From Gnetum montanum (Eukaryota; Streptophyta; Gnetopsida; Gnetales; Gnetaceae): 64,000 nt of DNA. Location: assembly GCA_015680685.1 (NCBI GenBank), contig MNCI01006964.1:632851-696850 (forward strand), read 5' to 3'. Below are positions 1-12,100 of this stretch, piece by piece. The position numbers were made by a program, and so were the translations under genes. The notes beneath the pieces are model-generated. The model was not told where the DNA came from and ran no database searches. It saw nothing but the letters and a program-made list of their open reading frames with translations. Numbering within the stretch: the stretch's first letter is position 1; the number at the start of each line of letters is the position of its first letter.

Positions 1-40
1 GCTCAAATTTGCCAACCCCGATCTAATGAAAAATTGGGGT

Positions 41-47
41 TTTTATA
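41..47 (-). promoter_or_regulatory. TATA-like box of LTR fragment
   Basis: TATAAAA on the minus strand, placed between the palindromic array (U3 side) and an R-like region, as in the other LTRs of this window. Confidence 0.35.
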
Positions 48-137
48 CAGGTTTCGATGTTAGACTCGGGTTGGGTGACACGTGGCACATTGATCGGGTG
101 TGAAAGAATAAAATTTACAAATGTAGAACATGTTATA

Positions 138-605
138 TTTGCTGGGCATATACGCTGGGCGTATACACTGTATTTGGTGGGCATAGACCCTAGGCATATA
201 CGCTGTGGATGCCGGGTGTATATGCTGGGCGTATATGCTGTGGATGCTGGGCGTATACATTAGGCATATACACTAATGATTGCTGGGCGTATATGTTGGG
301 CGTATACGCTGATGGATGCTAGGCATATACGTTGGGTGTATACGTTGATGGTTGCTCTATTTGTGTAAATCGCTACCTTGTACAAGGTCTCGTTCTGTAG
401 TGCTATTTCCATGCCATCGTCGGGGATTTCTTGCCGGGCGTATGTATCAGTCGTACTTGCTGAGTGTACATGTGAGACATGTATGATGGGCATCTATGCT
501 GGGTGTATATGTTGTGAATGCAATCTAGGGCATATATGCTGCGCGTATACGTTGTGAACATCAGGCGTATACATTGGGCGTATATGTTGAGAATACATAC
601 TTAGT
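138..605. repeat. Degenerate tandem array of CGTATACG palindromes
   Basis: Units of roughly 20 to 30 bases built on GCTGGGCGTATACGCT and variants (GCATATACGC, GCGTATATGC) repeat across this stretch, interrupted by about 120 unique bases near 350-470. The core AGCGTATACGCT is self-complementary. Short ORFs on both strands here are by-products of the repeat. Confidence 0.8.
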
Positions 606-660
606 GTAAACTAAGTATTTTAAGCTCCGAAGTTGCCAAGTTTGATAGCAGATGTTGTCG

Positions 661-1300
661 TGATTGTCGACGGGTCCTAAGGAATTGCTCCTCATTGAGT
701 TCGACTCTGCTTGAAGTTTGTGGGATCCTCAAGCTTTAGTCATTCTTGATTCCTTTTGGAAAAGTACTAGGCTCAACATTTTATGGTGTTTCATGACCGA
801 GGACCTTCTCAATGAGGTCCCTATGGTTATGCACAAAGGCAAAAATAAAACTCTCAGGGTTAGTTCCCTCCTAGAACAACAGACACAGAGTGGCATAACA
901 CAAGTACTTCAAGGTAATGTTGTTGTATTTGCGTGGTCGTACGAAGACATGCCAAGATTAGACCCGAGACTAATACAGCATAACATAATCTTAGACCCAC
1001 GCATCAAAGTAATTAGATAGAAGGCGCGAAAGGTTAAGCCAGGGATCACACTAGCAGTGCATAATGAAATCACCAAGCTATATCAGGCTCATTTCATTCA
1101 CGTAGTTGATTACTCAGACTGGGTGTCCAACATCGTAGTTGTTTCTAAGAAAACAGGAGTCATACGCATCTGCATAGACTTCCGGGATCAGAACAAAGCT
1201 ACGATTAAGGATAATTTCCCGTTACCGAGTATTGACCAACTGATAGATACAACAGCTGGTCACACGCTTCTATCCTTTATGGATTGCTTCTCAGGTTATA
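661..1300 (+). pseudogene. Tat-lineage pol fragment (linker and start of reverse transcriptase)
   Basis: This is the start of a Ty3/gypsy polyprotein. It reads a linker with VFAWSYEDMPRLDPRLIQHN, then an in-frame stop at 1018-1020. Next comes the N-terminal reverse transcriptase with the motifs DYSDWVSNIVVVSKK, ICIDFRD, DNFPLPSIDQLID and LLSFMD.FSGY. It stops abruptly at FSGY, before the YVDD active site, and runs into a non-coding junction motif. The similarity to the pol regions at 21190, 30280 and 60110 is plain. It is a dead fragment; no function is expected. Confidence 0.9.
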
Positions 1301-1310
1301 AAACTAGAAA

Positions 1311-1336
1311 TGGCCTGAAATGGCTTAAAACTAGCA
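1311..1336 (+). repeat. GGCC..AAA.GGC.TTAAA.ACTAG junction motif
   Basis: TGGCCTGAAATGGCTTAAAA followed by CTAGCA. The same motif occurs after gag-pro in element F (13254-13276, minus strand) and element E (44310-44333). Here it separates the truncated reverse transcriptase from the 3' end of accessory gene copy G. Confidence 0.6.
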
Positions 1337-1516
1337 CACGAAAACATGAACATTTTATGCAAAACGCAGCATGCATGTAATGCACAAGTTAACGCAAAAT
1401 CAATTCTTGTTTCATGAAATCCTCTTTTCTTTATTCAAAAGTCTTGTCTATTAAATAATGTTTGCAAAATGTGTTACACAAAATTTTAAAAAATTCAAAA
1501 TTAAAAAATCTCATGC

Positions 1517-4500
1517 TATAATGGGTCGTTTCTGTTCACATCATCTGTGCCTTTCGCTCCTACATCATCTCCCTTTGCATTGCCTTCCCCTGTGTTGTCC
1601 TTTTCTGGTTCCCCATTTCCTCACTCTATGGCCCCTGCACCTTCGCCTAGGACTTGCATCGTAGGATGAAAAGGTCAGTTAGCATAACAAACACAAATTA
1701 CAATAAAGCATAAGCATTAACACGGTAGAAAGCAACTAACTTGAGAAGGGCCCATGCCTGTCTTGAAGGGTATCTAGTCTAAACTGAGCCCAAGGCAATG
1801 CCAGACCTCCTCTATCGTGACATCCACCCAACACCTTTTGACCTAGTTTAGTGTCTGCTACAGCAGCTCTCTCCCTTTCGATGGTTGTCCACCTTGGCAG
1901 CTTCGGAGAAAAGGAGATGGTCGCAGTCTCTCCTGTGGGAAGGTCCACTTTCCAATCAAGGAATTTCGTAACCTTGACCTACTCTTTGAATTTGACATAG
2001 GCCCTAGAAGCATCAATGGCATTTACGAATGCTTCATATGTGAATGCCTCCACCGCAGCATCCTTGTATAGTTTACGATGGGTGACATTTTTCCATTTAT
2101 ACATACATTTATGGTTTCTCTGGGATTGCCCCCATTCGTAAACCTTGGCGCTAAATTTTTTACGTCTTGACACTTTTGGTCCAGTAGGTCCATCTGCATC
2201 CACTGTTCTATCAGCTCATGGGTGGTCTCAACGTTTTGACATGCAACTATCCAAAACCTAGCGTAGTCTATCATAGCCGTGCGCCAGTCCTCATTATTAG
2301 TGTTGCGAGCTATGATGAACTCATTCCTCGACTTGAGGTCCCCCACCTCAATACTTAGGTTGGCCTCTCTTTGCTCAACTCTTTGGACCCATTTCCACAT
2401 GTCCTCATTAACACGCTTGTACTCCCACAGGGAGCATGCCGAGTGCAAAGCGCATTTGCAAACCTCGTCTTATGCACGATGAGATACCTCAGTCACTTCA
2501 GGCAAGAATGTGGACATAGCGTCGACCTTCAAAGGTTGTGCCAGGTCCCATTTGAGTCAGGAGGCTAACATAACACAAAGAACATACCAGTTGCATTAGC
2601 ATAGCAAAAGTAGTAAAATCAAGAAGCTCTAACATAACAAAGCGAAAGCAAATAACACTACTACTTACCTGCTTCAGGGTCCACCTACTGGAGGCGGTTG
2701 ATCATGTCATCAACGATCCCCTGCATGAATGCAAGCTTGTCGGGGACCTCAGCCCATGATTTTGCAAGAGTTGGAGAGGGTCCTATAGCATCAGCAGTAG
2801 CATTTGTTGCATAAATAAACATGTTAGCAATGACCAAAATGGGCTATGACAAGGCAAACATATGATCAAACTCATCGACGTCCACTTGCGGTCTCTCTTA
2901 TTATTGATGCAAGATGATGGCAGTAGCCTAGCCAAAGGTTCCTGCCAAGTCTATATGAACTTCCTCTTCATGCACTAGTGCATTTCCTTTAAGGATACCA
3001 GCATATTTTTTATTTAAGGGATACTCCTCTTTGCTAGTAGGAGGATTCTCCCTAATTACAAGAGTCCCTGCTTTAGCTATAGGAGCTCCCTTCCTCTTGA
3101 CTAGAGCTCTTCTCTCTAAGACTGGGGCCTCTGTGTCTTTATTTGTCATCCCTATCTTAAGGGTTGACACCTCTTTGTCACCTTCTTATTCTTCCTCTTC
3201 TTCTTATGGTGGTCAAGAAATGCATTTGCATTAGCTCAAAGCAAGTTAGCCTAAGGAAAGTGCTACACTACGCTACGCCACCTAGTGTAGCAGACTACAC
3301 CAAACCAAGCATTTAACGAAAGCGCTTACCAATAGGGAGTTGCATCCTCTACAATTTAAGCCATAGTATTCACCCCTCCTCTTCCTCTATGCGAAGGGTT
3401 TCCTTAGCTGGAGGAGGCCTCTTCCACCACAACTTCTTGGTCATAGTATCAACTATGAAATGTTCATCTCGCGATGCGCTACCATCCACAATGGGGGGTG
3501 TCTCTCCTATGCTGTCCTGGCCATGAATGTTGTGGGCTACCCGATCCTTAGTCATTATAGAAAATGACTCCCCAATTATTTCTAGAGGATCTTGGGCTTG
3601 GGTGGTCTGAAGGATCTGGCGAATCCATGGTATGGATATCTGGTTGCGATTTCGCATGACCTTGACTCCTTTCTCCTGAACCACTAGGAACTCCGCGAAG
3701 CTCTTCAGGTCGGCTATGTAGAAGGCATAATGTATATTGAAGCAGGACTCCATTTTCTTACGGTGCCCTAAGATTTTAGTCTGTAGGCCTCTACATAGAA
3801 ACTCGGCCCAGTTGTAATGGGCCCCCTCCTCCATAACCTTGCACATTATCCAGGCCTGCTAAAATTCTAGGACCTTCCCCTGGGTAAGCAATTAGGGGAA
3901 TGCACGAGCATGAAAAATAGGGTAAACCCCCTTGGTGGGTCCCTCCTTGAGCTTCTCCATAGGAAACCACTTTTTCTCCTTGGTGAGCCCTAACCACTCC
4001 TAGATGTCCTTCTTCTAAAGGGTCAAATCCTCCTTGGACCTTGACCCTATGGGGATGCCTTCGATAAGGACACCGAACAGGTCCATGAATAGCTGCTCAT
4101 TGATGTTAATGACCACCCGTACATAATGCACGTGCAAGCAGAAGCAACTCACCTTGTCTGAAAAGGATTTGACCAAGCAGAACATCTCGATAGCAGGAAT
4201 GTTTGGATTCGGGGCCAAGAATAGATCCATAAGCCCTGCCTTTTAGATGTTCTGGACTAGGGAGTCCGAGGCCACGCCATTTACCCAGCATTGGCTCATC
4301 TCTACTTCTTCATACTTGAAGTAGATATTTACCCCCTGTGTCTTGGTGGTTACCACCATCACCTCCTAAGACTTCCTTGCCTCTACAACAGGTTCACAAA
4401 AATTGATTAGCGTAAAAACATGAAAAATTCAAAAATTGCAAAAACACTTAAGAATGTGGCACTTACTATTCAGCCTACCAGGTTGGTACGGCAGCGGGAA

Positions 4501-5287
4501 CTATGGAAGTTCAACCAGAACTTGTTCAACCATGACCGGTTTGAAGGGTTCTACCCACTTCTCATCCAGCCAACCTTGCCTCTTGTACTAATCATAGGGA
4601 ATAGAATACGTGCTTGAGTAGGTGCGGTATTCACCCCCACATTGACTGATCACACCCACCCGTAGGTTCTCAGCAGAAGATAACTCTTGTAGAGTTATCT
4701 ATGTTGTAGCCAATAGGTCCAGTAGGTCATGAACTCCATCCTTGTTGATGAAGAACTTGGTAGCAAATGCACACTATTAGCATTAGACCAATATGGCTAG
4801 CGTTGCACAAACACAGCAAAACAAGGCTACAAAAATCACCTGTCAGCACAGTAGACAGTTCCCTAAGGGTTCTCGAAGCACATCATCATAAAATGTGAAA
4901 GGAATAGTGTGTTGTAATGGTGGTAGCAACTTTACTCCGGGCATCTCTCAAATCTAGTCCAAACGCCTTAACCCTATTGGGAATTAACTGGATCCTTCTC
5001 CCTACTTGCCCATGATTGCCCTATTGGTCAGAAACCTTAGAATGCCTCAGCTTGCCCCAAGCAAAAAGGCTTTTGTTACGACAGTCACCTCCTCCTCTAG
5101 TGATGACCAAACAATCATACTAAAGTGGTCGAGGAGGAATTGTAGGAATTCTTGTGCCCCTTTCCTAAACCAGATCCCTCACTCTCCCATAAATATCTGG
5201 GGAGGAGGAGCATTAGCCACAGGTTTGTTCACATGACACAGGACCCCTCTAACCTCTAAAATAATCAGCCTAGGCCTCATCCCCATC
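1517..5287 (-). pseudogene. Accessory gene copy G: HAD/FCP1-like N-terminus plus transposon-like region and coiled coil
   Basis: Minus-strand, multi-exon relic homologous along its length to the plus-strand gene at 9177-12849. Exon 5287-4840 follows a ..GCGTAG acceptor. It reads RPRLIILEVRGVLCHV, then QEFLQFLLDHFSMIVWSS (WSS at 5101-5109) and FTFYDDVLREPLGN (DD at 4882-4887). This is the order of motif I, motif II and the DD motif of FCP1/NLI-interacting-factor HAD phosphatases, although motif I has Glu for Asp. Exons near 4760-4467 and 4382-3380 follow, the latter with an open frame at 3846-3370. Charged exons come next at 3170-2928, then a coiled-coil stretch at 2448-1979 and an acidic, Gly-rich tail ending at TAG 1517-1519. 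In-frame stops are frequent, so it is probably dead. The HAD assignment is by motif reading only. Confidence 0.55.
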
Positions 5288-6029
5288 CTACGCAACACAA
5301 TCAGCAATTGTTAGCATCATGTCTAAGTGTAATACACATGCAATGTAGCAACACCTAATAGTTCATGCGTATAGTGTAGCACAATCCTCTTCCTATGCAT
5401 AGCGTAGTAAGAACATGAAAGCGCAAGTGCTAGCAAAAATAGACTAGCATAGGAAAATAATAATTAACAACATGCCCTAATAAAACACATGTCTCACTGT
5501 AGCATCACATGGCCTAGCCCTTCTGAGGGTTCCATGTTATGCCATTCGAGGGCCAAGTAACTTAAACTGTCTAAGCCCCTGCGGTTATGACAACCGTGGT
5601 AGTGGCGGTTTAAGCGACCTTACATGCAACTATGACATAACATTCTTTGCATCTGCCATGGCCGAAGTAGCGACAATGACGATGCAAAGGCCAAAATGAT
5701 GCAATGATAGAAAATGCAGATGACTGAGACTAGGATACACAACAAAAGCAGAAAACAAAAAATGATAACAGAATTGTAGAGGAAGCATAGTAACCTACTA
5801 GGTCAATGGCGTGTCCTTCCTTGCTGCGATGCACACTTGTGTCACATGCCCCAGGGTTTGTAAGCACCAAATGAGTATGTTCCTTCTTAGGAGCCATCAT
5901 CCTACTTGCATATTTCCCTTCTTCGCTATGCAAAAACTCGTCTTGCTAGTTGCTAGCACAATTGCTCCACGCTTCGAAATTACCTTGTGCTCCAATGTGG
6001 GCTCTTCGTTTTTATGGTGAGAATGGAAA
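5288..6029. other. Sequence between gene copy G and F 3' LTR
   Basis: No clear gene. On the minus strand, 5893-5735 is open from MMAPKKEHTHLVL to a GTTACT donor-like site and could be the first exon of copy G, but I see no homologue in copies F or I to confirm this. The rest is non-coding, with scattered CTAGC-type words. Confidence 0.3.
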
Positions 6030-7505
6030 ACTTGCTGCTCTCTCTCTTCGATTAATGCGGAGTGCGTTGACCGAATACATGAAATGTTACAATGTACAGC
6101 ATCTAGCATAACCAAGTCTTACGCTAGCATGTGCAATTGATAGCGTAAGAGCTTGGCATGCTCAAAGAACAACAAAAGAAAATTTACAAAATAATGCTCT
6201 ATTACAACAAAGAATTTTATCTCTGGCCTTCTGAAATTGTGGTCTGGTGTGTCCTGGCATCTTGGTGTCAGCGTCCAGCATCCAGTGTGTGATCATCTAG
6301 CGTATGAAACAAAAATGATGAATTTGGAGCCCATTTTTGATCTCTAAAGCCTATTCCAAGAGTGGATCTAGATTCCTAAGGTCTAGAGGGTGCTTCTTAT
6401 CAAATTTGAGCTCATTTGAAGGCTTTTTTGGCTCTATTTTGGTTGGTCATGCTGTGCAGCATGACCAAAGTGTGATCCCAGCATGACCAAGTGTGATCCC
6501 AGCGTGACCAAGTGTTAATGCTCTATTTTGAGCTAATTTTTGGATGCTGATCCCTTTTTTTATGCCTAACTACTACCTACTCTACGGGGTGGTTTGGGTA
6601 TTGATTTTGACTCTGTTTTATTTCTATTTCAAGCCTGTTTAGTTTGGTCACGCTGTGGTTACGCTGTGCAGTGTGACCAAAGTGTGACCCTAGCATGACT
6701 AACTAGAAAATGCATCTTTTGAAGCCTAAAGTTGGATTTTTAGGGGCCTGTGAGCAAGTAGGCCTATTGCCTATCCTCTAGGGATGTATTCCATGATGAA
6801 AACTTTCTAGAAACTACTTAGTTTCATTTGTTTTTGGTTGGTCACATTGTGGTCATGCTGTACAACGTGACCAAAATGGGATCCCAACGTGAACAATTGA
6901 AAGTTTCATATTTGAGGCAAAAATTTTGATTTTCCAGACCCTGTGAACATACAAAATTTTTGCTCAGCCCCTAGGAGTTGAATCTATGTTAAAAATTTTC
7001 CTTCAGATGCTTAAATTGGGTTGTTTTAGCTTGGTCATGCTGTTCATGGGCTGTGCAGCATATAAAAATGTAGCTCTAGCGTAAGCAACTGAAAAACCTC
7101 ATTTAAGGCCCAAATTTTGATTTTATGGAGGCTAGGAGTTGTTGGGAACCTTGGGGAAGGTCATGGGGGGGTCCTTGTGCTTGATTTTAGCCTGTTTTGA
7201 CTTAGTTTCGGGGCTCCAAAAGTTGGTGACGCTGATCCTTACCCTATGCAACGTATGAAAATGTAACCAAAGTTTACTTAGCCAAAACCAAGAATTTTGA
7301 GCCTGAAACTTTTGATTCTAGATTCTAGATGTTGGTGTAGTCACCTGTGGACCCCAAGGGGACCCTACTTGTTGAATTCTAAATCATCGGGGGTTGTTTC
7401 GGAGGCCTCCAAGTTTGGTCATGCTGTATTCATGCTTGGGTGGCTGCATGACTTAGCTTGAATCTTGTCTGAAAGTGCTAGGCAAAAATTTCTGTGGTGT
7501 TTTCA
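6030..7505 (-). mobile_element. Element F 3' LTR
   Basis: Begins on the minus strand with TGAAAACACC at 7505, right after the polypurine tract. It aligns to 19100-20525 throughout, for example in the TACAGCATCTAGCAT word near 6096 and 19155. It contains about 200-base sub-repeats, each with a GGTCAYGCTG/CAGCRTGACC dyad. The inner half, past about 6030, is no longer alignable, so the left end is approximate or truncated. Confidence 0.75.
6443..6468. repeat. Perfect 12-base-arm palindrome in F 3' LTR
   Basis: Arm TTGGTCATGCTG, 2-base centre TG, then its exact reverse complement. The equivalent site in the 5' LTR (19504-19529) has CG in both arms where this one has TG and CA, so symmetry is kept. 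Looser copies recur near 6647, 6837 and 7028 at about 200-base spacing. Confidence 0.9.
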
Positions 7506-7523
7506 TTGGTCCCTCTTTGTTGA
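7506..7523 (-). other. Polypurine tract of element F
   Basis: Minus strand GTCAACAAAGAGGGACCAA immediately before the LTR start TGAAAACACC. The same purine run precedes every 3' LTR start found here (26053, 34514, 45915, and 37151 and 55161 on minus). Confidence 0.8.
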
Positions 7524-8639
7524 CACCTAGAGGAATCTACCTAAGAGGCATCATCAAAGAAGTAGAAAACACCACAAGCAACTGGGTATCAACCATTGTT
7601 CTTTGGCACTTGGCCAAATGTCATCACACTATGTTTAGAAGTACATGGGATCGGGAAATGAGGTTTTGAGATATATAGGGAGAATTTTTGTAATTGTGAA
7701 ATTGGGGATTGATGAAGGGATGATTTTGTTTAACTTTGGGAAGAGGAATGCTCTTGTGTGAACATATCATGTTGGTCCTTGTCAATAGCCAGTATCTAGC
7801 GGACTTGGCACTAAGGCATGGGATGTGTGTCCTTTGGAGGAACAAGACTTTTGTATCCTACTTAAGGGAACTCGTTGTCATAACCAAAGCCATGTGGTGA
7901 GGTGGTGCATTCTTTGGAGAAACAAAATCCTTGTTGAGTGTCAAAGGGAACCCGTTGTCCAACAGCCAAAGCCACGCAGTGGGATGCAACATGATTGTTT
8001 GAGACACAAGTGTTTTCTTCCAAGACAACTACCTTCTCGCCTGGGGCTTGCATGGGAAGTGCCAAAGGTCTTATGATGGATTTTTTTCTTTGATTTTTTT
8101 TATGTATCTTTTTTTAAAACAGAGCTTTCTTTCAATTTTATACTCGTGCTCATGTGCTTGTATCTATTTCATGTGTTGAGTTGTCTGTTGCAACTGCCTG
8201 GAGAGTTATAGTATGCAACAATGTGTTCAGAGTTTTGGGGTGACTGGGATGTATTTGGGAAATGTAATTGAATAGGGTAGAGAAAACATATTAGGGAATA
8301 AGGGATGTTTGAGGAATTTGAAATGTACTTGTGAATGGTTTGATTAACCTGGTTACATGCATCAAGAACAATGTGGTACCTCATCGCCGTGATGGAGTGC
8401 ATCCATGTACGAACACCTTTGAGTATCATCTTACAAACACAACTCGAAGAAGACAAGGAAACCATGAGTGAATGAGTTAGCTTAATACTTTAAACATGGA
8501 TGCAACCGATGTGATGGAGACACCGCATGCAACCGTAGGCAAACAAAATTGAGCAACAACAATGTTGTTAGAGTCCATGTGATGAATTCATGCAGCAGGC
8601 TGATGAAGACATGTCATTTGATTACAGAAATAGATTAGT
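7524..8639 (-). other. 3' untranslated stretch of element F
   Basis: No coding signal. The minus strand at 8465-8383 carries a block shared with elements C (33497-33580) and E (45012-45100). It reads CTTCTTCGAGTTGTGTTTG then AAGATGA and ..ATGGATGCACTCCATCA. The other short ORFs here are not supported by homology. Confidence 0.5.
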
Positions 8640-9110
8640 AGGCCAGTGAAGAAGTTGCTAGTTTATAGTCTTGGTGGACTATCATGGATTATTTTTACGT
8701 CATACCCATTGGACATTGCTAGTTTAGCATCGTAGCGGAAAATGCAATGCTAGTTTATAGTTGTGGCAGACTATGGAGAGGCAAGCTAATTTATAGTCTT
8801 AGTGAACTCTGTCAGATGAGAGTGTGGTAGTTTATTTTCATGCCGGATTATCTGTGGTATCATTTTTAGGTCATGATGCCAGGACCGCTCTATGTTATTA
8901 GTTTATCTTCATGATTCCAGGACGATCTGTGGTATTATTTTATCATCATGATTCCAGGACCATCTGTGGTATCAATTTATTGTCATGATTCCAAGACGAT
9001 CTATGGTATCAGTTTATCTTCATGATTCTAGGATGAAGTGTTATTTGTGTTTTAAGTTATGGGTTGGGTATGGTGTCAGTTTATTTTCTTAACTCCAGGA
9101 CAAAGGTTTT
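8640..9110 (-). repeat. Tandem repeat block with TAAACTA core (F, 3' side)
   Basis: On the minus strand, units of about 45 bases alternate GATACCACAGATCGTCCTGG, AATCATGA and a shortened form of the TAAACTAGCA word. It separates the 5' end of the accessory gene from the 3' untranslated stretch. Very similar units lie after pol in element C (32770-33075). Confidence 0.75.
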
Positions 9111-9176
9111 ATGTGTTCTATGTGTTTTGGGTTTTATGTTTTATGTATGCTTATTTTAATTTGTGGCTGTGTGCAG

Positions 9177-12100
9177 GGGCTTTAAACCCTTTCTCTTGAT
9201 GATGGAGTTCATAGGTGTTCTCACATGGTTTGGTGCTATGGAACCTGATGCATGGGTCACAAGTGTTATGGTTTCACCCGAGTGCTAGCGAGTTCCTATC
9301 CTTTATCTTGCAGGGCTTCAGTGTTGTGATTTGGTCTCATCTAAGTGAAGAAGTGGCTCGTAGTGTTGTTGAGACCCTAATGCCTAGTTCATCCAATGGT
9401 ATATTGGCATTTGTTGTTGATGTGGATGAGGGGCTATTTGAAGTTGGTGATGGTCCTGTGGAAGGTCCTCGATCAAGCCACCCTTTGACTCATGTGTGGG
9501 AGTTACAATCTTGCAATCACTACAACAACAATAGTACCCTCTTCCTATCTTTCCATGTACATACATTTTTCCAAAATGGGCTTGGAACAATATACAGGGT
9601 AGATAGGTAAGCTCTTTTGATTTTTCTTTTATTTTACTTGTTTTGATATTACACTGTTGTTGATGTTTGATCATCGTTTCTTCGTAGGCTCTGATTCGAT
9701 GAAGATGGAATGCATAAGAATGATGACGGACTTGACTTGACATGTACAGCCTTGGAGGCTTTTCTAGTGGTCCCCACTCTTCCTGGTGTCATGTTAGCCC
9801 AAACCAAGGGTGTGCTTGTCCATTATCACAAACAGTATTCTAGGGCCTTTGAGCGGTGTGAAGCTTGTGGGTGGCTACATAAAGATTGGTCTTGTAACGA
9901 TCCTATGTTTCCTCCAGTGGTTGATCCAATTCCAAGTATGCCTGATCCCTTTGTTAATGGTAAGTGATTATGTTTTGAACCTTCTTTTGTCCTTGCTACC
10001 CCATTGTTTATCATGATTTTAATCTTTTTTTAACATATCATTGTAGCAGATGTTACCCTAGGTGGGGTTGTCATCATAACTAGGCATACCAAGGGTACTT
10101 TATTCATGAAATTTGAGGAGACAGAAGATGCGTAGTGATGGTTGCATACTAAGGCATCTCAACATGTTATCACTTGCCCAACTGATGTTGGTCTATTGGA
10201 TCTATTCACTACCTTAACTCCTATTGTCTCCATGACTGAAATGGTTTTCATTGTTGATTCTTTCAATGATGAAGTGACCTATTTTTGTACGTGAGTTCAG
10301 GGGGTAAATGTTGTGTTCCATCTAACTACCGAGTTCTTTTCGGATCCCTTTGGTGTACCATCAGCAGGTGCCACGATTGCAGTGAACCAGGAAAATAGAG
10401 AGGGGTGTGTGGTTAAAGAACTGGAGGAATGGCTATGAATGAAGCGAGGTCCTAAAGGCTTCCCTATGCAAGGGAACACTAAAGTGACAGAGGTGAATCA
10501 ATTGTACCCATTATTTAGAGCGTGTGCATTTTCCAAGTCTCTATCTCAAATGAGAGCTCTTGGGGTAGAGTCTGTGTGTATCATGTGCTTGATTTTAGAG
10601 ACTGGGATGCATTATAACTAGGCATAATTTCTACTTTCGGGTATCCATTGGGAGATTGTTAGATTGTGCTTGAACGTGAAGGCACAGTCCCATTTCACGT
10701 TTGCATTCTTTATAGGTTACCTTCACAAACTAGCTCGGTTCCTAGTGGTCCACGTGGGTAATAAGAATATATTGAGGGACCATGTACAACTATCTCATCA
10801 ATGGATTCATCACTTGTTTGATCTTACCAGGTCTCAAGATGCTCTCGAAAGCGTTGAGGAATCAGTCTGCATCACAACAAGGGTGAAGCTAGTGTTTCTT
10901 ACCATACACATGATAGCGTAGTGTTGGAACCAGCTAGTTTGCATTACACTACCAGGAGAGTTGATTGGGTGATTAAAGAAATGATGAGAAAAGCTAAATC
11001 CAAGGTACAAAGACCTAAACATCCTAGGGAACTAGCTCCAGAAGCTAACCCACCAAGAATAAAACGTATTAGATTCAAGTTGCCAGAGTGTGGTAAGTAC
11101 ATTTTATTTATTGTTAGTGTTTTATGTTTTCTGATTTTATTCACTTATTATGTGATGCTAATTTTGAGTTTATGAATGTTATTAGAGAAAACCCCTAAAA
11201 TAGAAAGGGCTAAACAAGCTCCAGTGGTTGAACTAGAAGCGATTCCCACTAATTAAGTTGAGGAAAGAGAAGAAGCTAACATAGAAGAGATTAGGGAGAT
11301 TCTCATCTCCCTAGAGGCATGTGTGGAAGAACATGTAGAAGGAGAAATGAAAGCAAATCTTGCTGAAGGTATAGATGTCCTTCAACACTCCAGTGAGGAG
11401 AGTGAAATGTTTGATGGCTTCTTTGCGGGAACATTACATCTTGGTGATCCACCGGAGTTGACCGACCAAGGGGTTTTTGGTATGTTTTATTTATTGTGGT
11501 ATATTTACTATATATATATATATTATTATATATATATATTTTCTAGTTTTTTTATGTTTAGCTTTTCTTTTATTATTACAAGACTTGGGCGCTGAAACGG
11601 TGGAGGCTCCTAATCTTCGAATAAAAGTACCTAGCTTACACGCACCAGCTGAAACGACTACCCGAGTTGGTTCATGCTCAATGAATGAACCTAAACCGTG
11701 GACTGAAATGCCTAACAAGATAGACTTTGTTACCGACATTGTCCATGAAGTGGTTAATCACCTTCAGGAGGTTGACCCTAAATTAGCTATGTGCTTTTAG
11801 TGGATTTCGTTATTTTGTTTGAACTTGTCTTAACTTTTGATTGGCTGAGTTATGCTTCTTGTATTGGTTGATGTAAAACTTGAATGGGACCCATCCAAGG
11901 CCACCCATATTGATGGCCTTCCTGAAATTCCTGTAGAGATTAGGCAAGTTCCAAGGATGATTTATGATGCAGTTGCAGGTTGTGTAGTGCAAAATGCTAA
12001 AGCTCTTTAGACTTGCAGACGTTCCATTGAACAGCTGTGGAAGAAAGTTCAAATGGCTGAAAATGATAATGCCAAGGTAACAGAGGAAAGAAATGATTAC

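Larger units (their letters stand above)
1..640 (-). mobile_element. Truncated Tat-type LTR fragment
   Basis: On the minus strand the first 60 bases carry a TATA-like box followed by a stretch resembling the region downstream of the TATA box in the 5' LTR of element F (both read roughly TATAA..CC..TTTTTC.A.TAGATC.GGGTT). The rest is an array of CGTATACG palindromes like the palindrome arrays in the U3 parts of the other LTRs here. The outer LTR end near 640 is not clear and the other side runs off the window. It could instead be an unrelated repeat, but the layout TATA then palindromic U3 fits. Confidence 0.45.
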
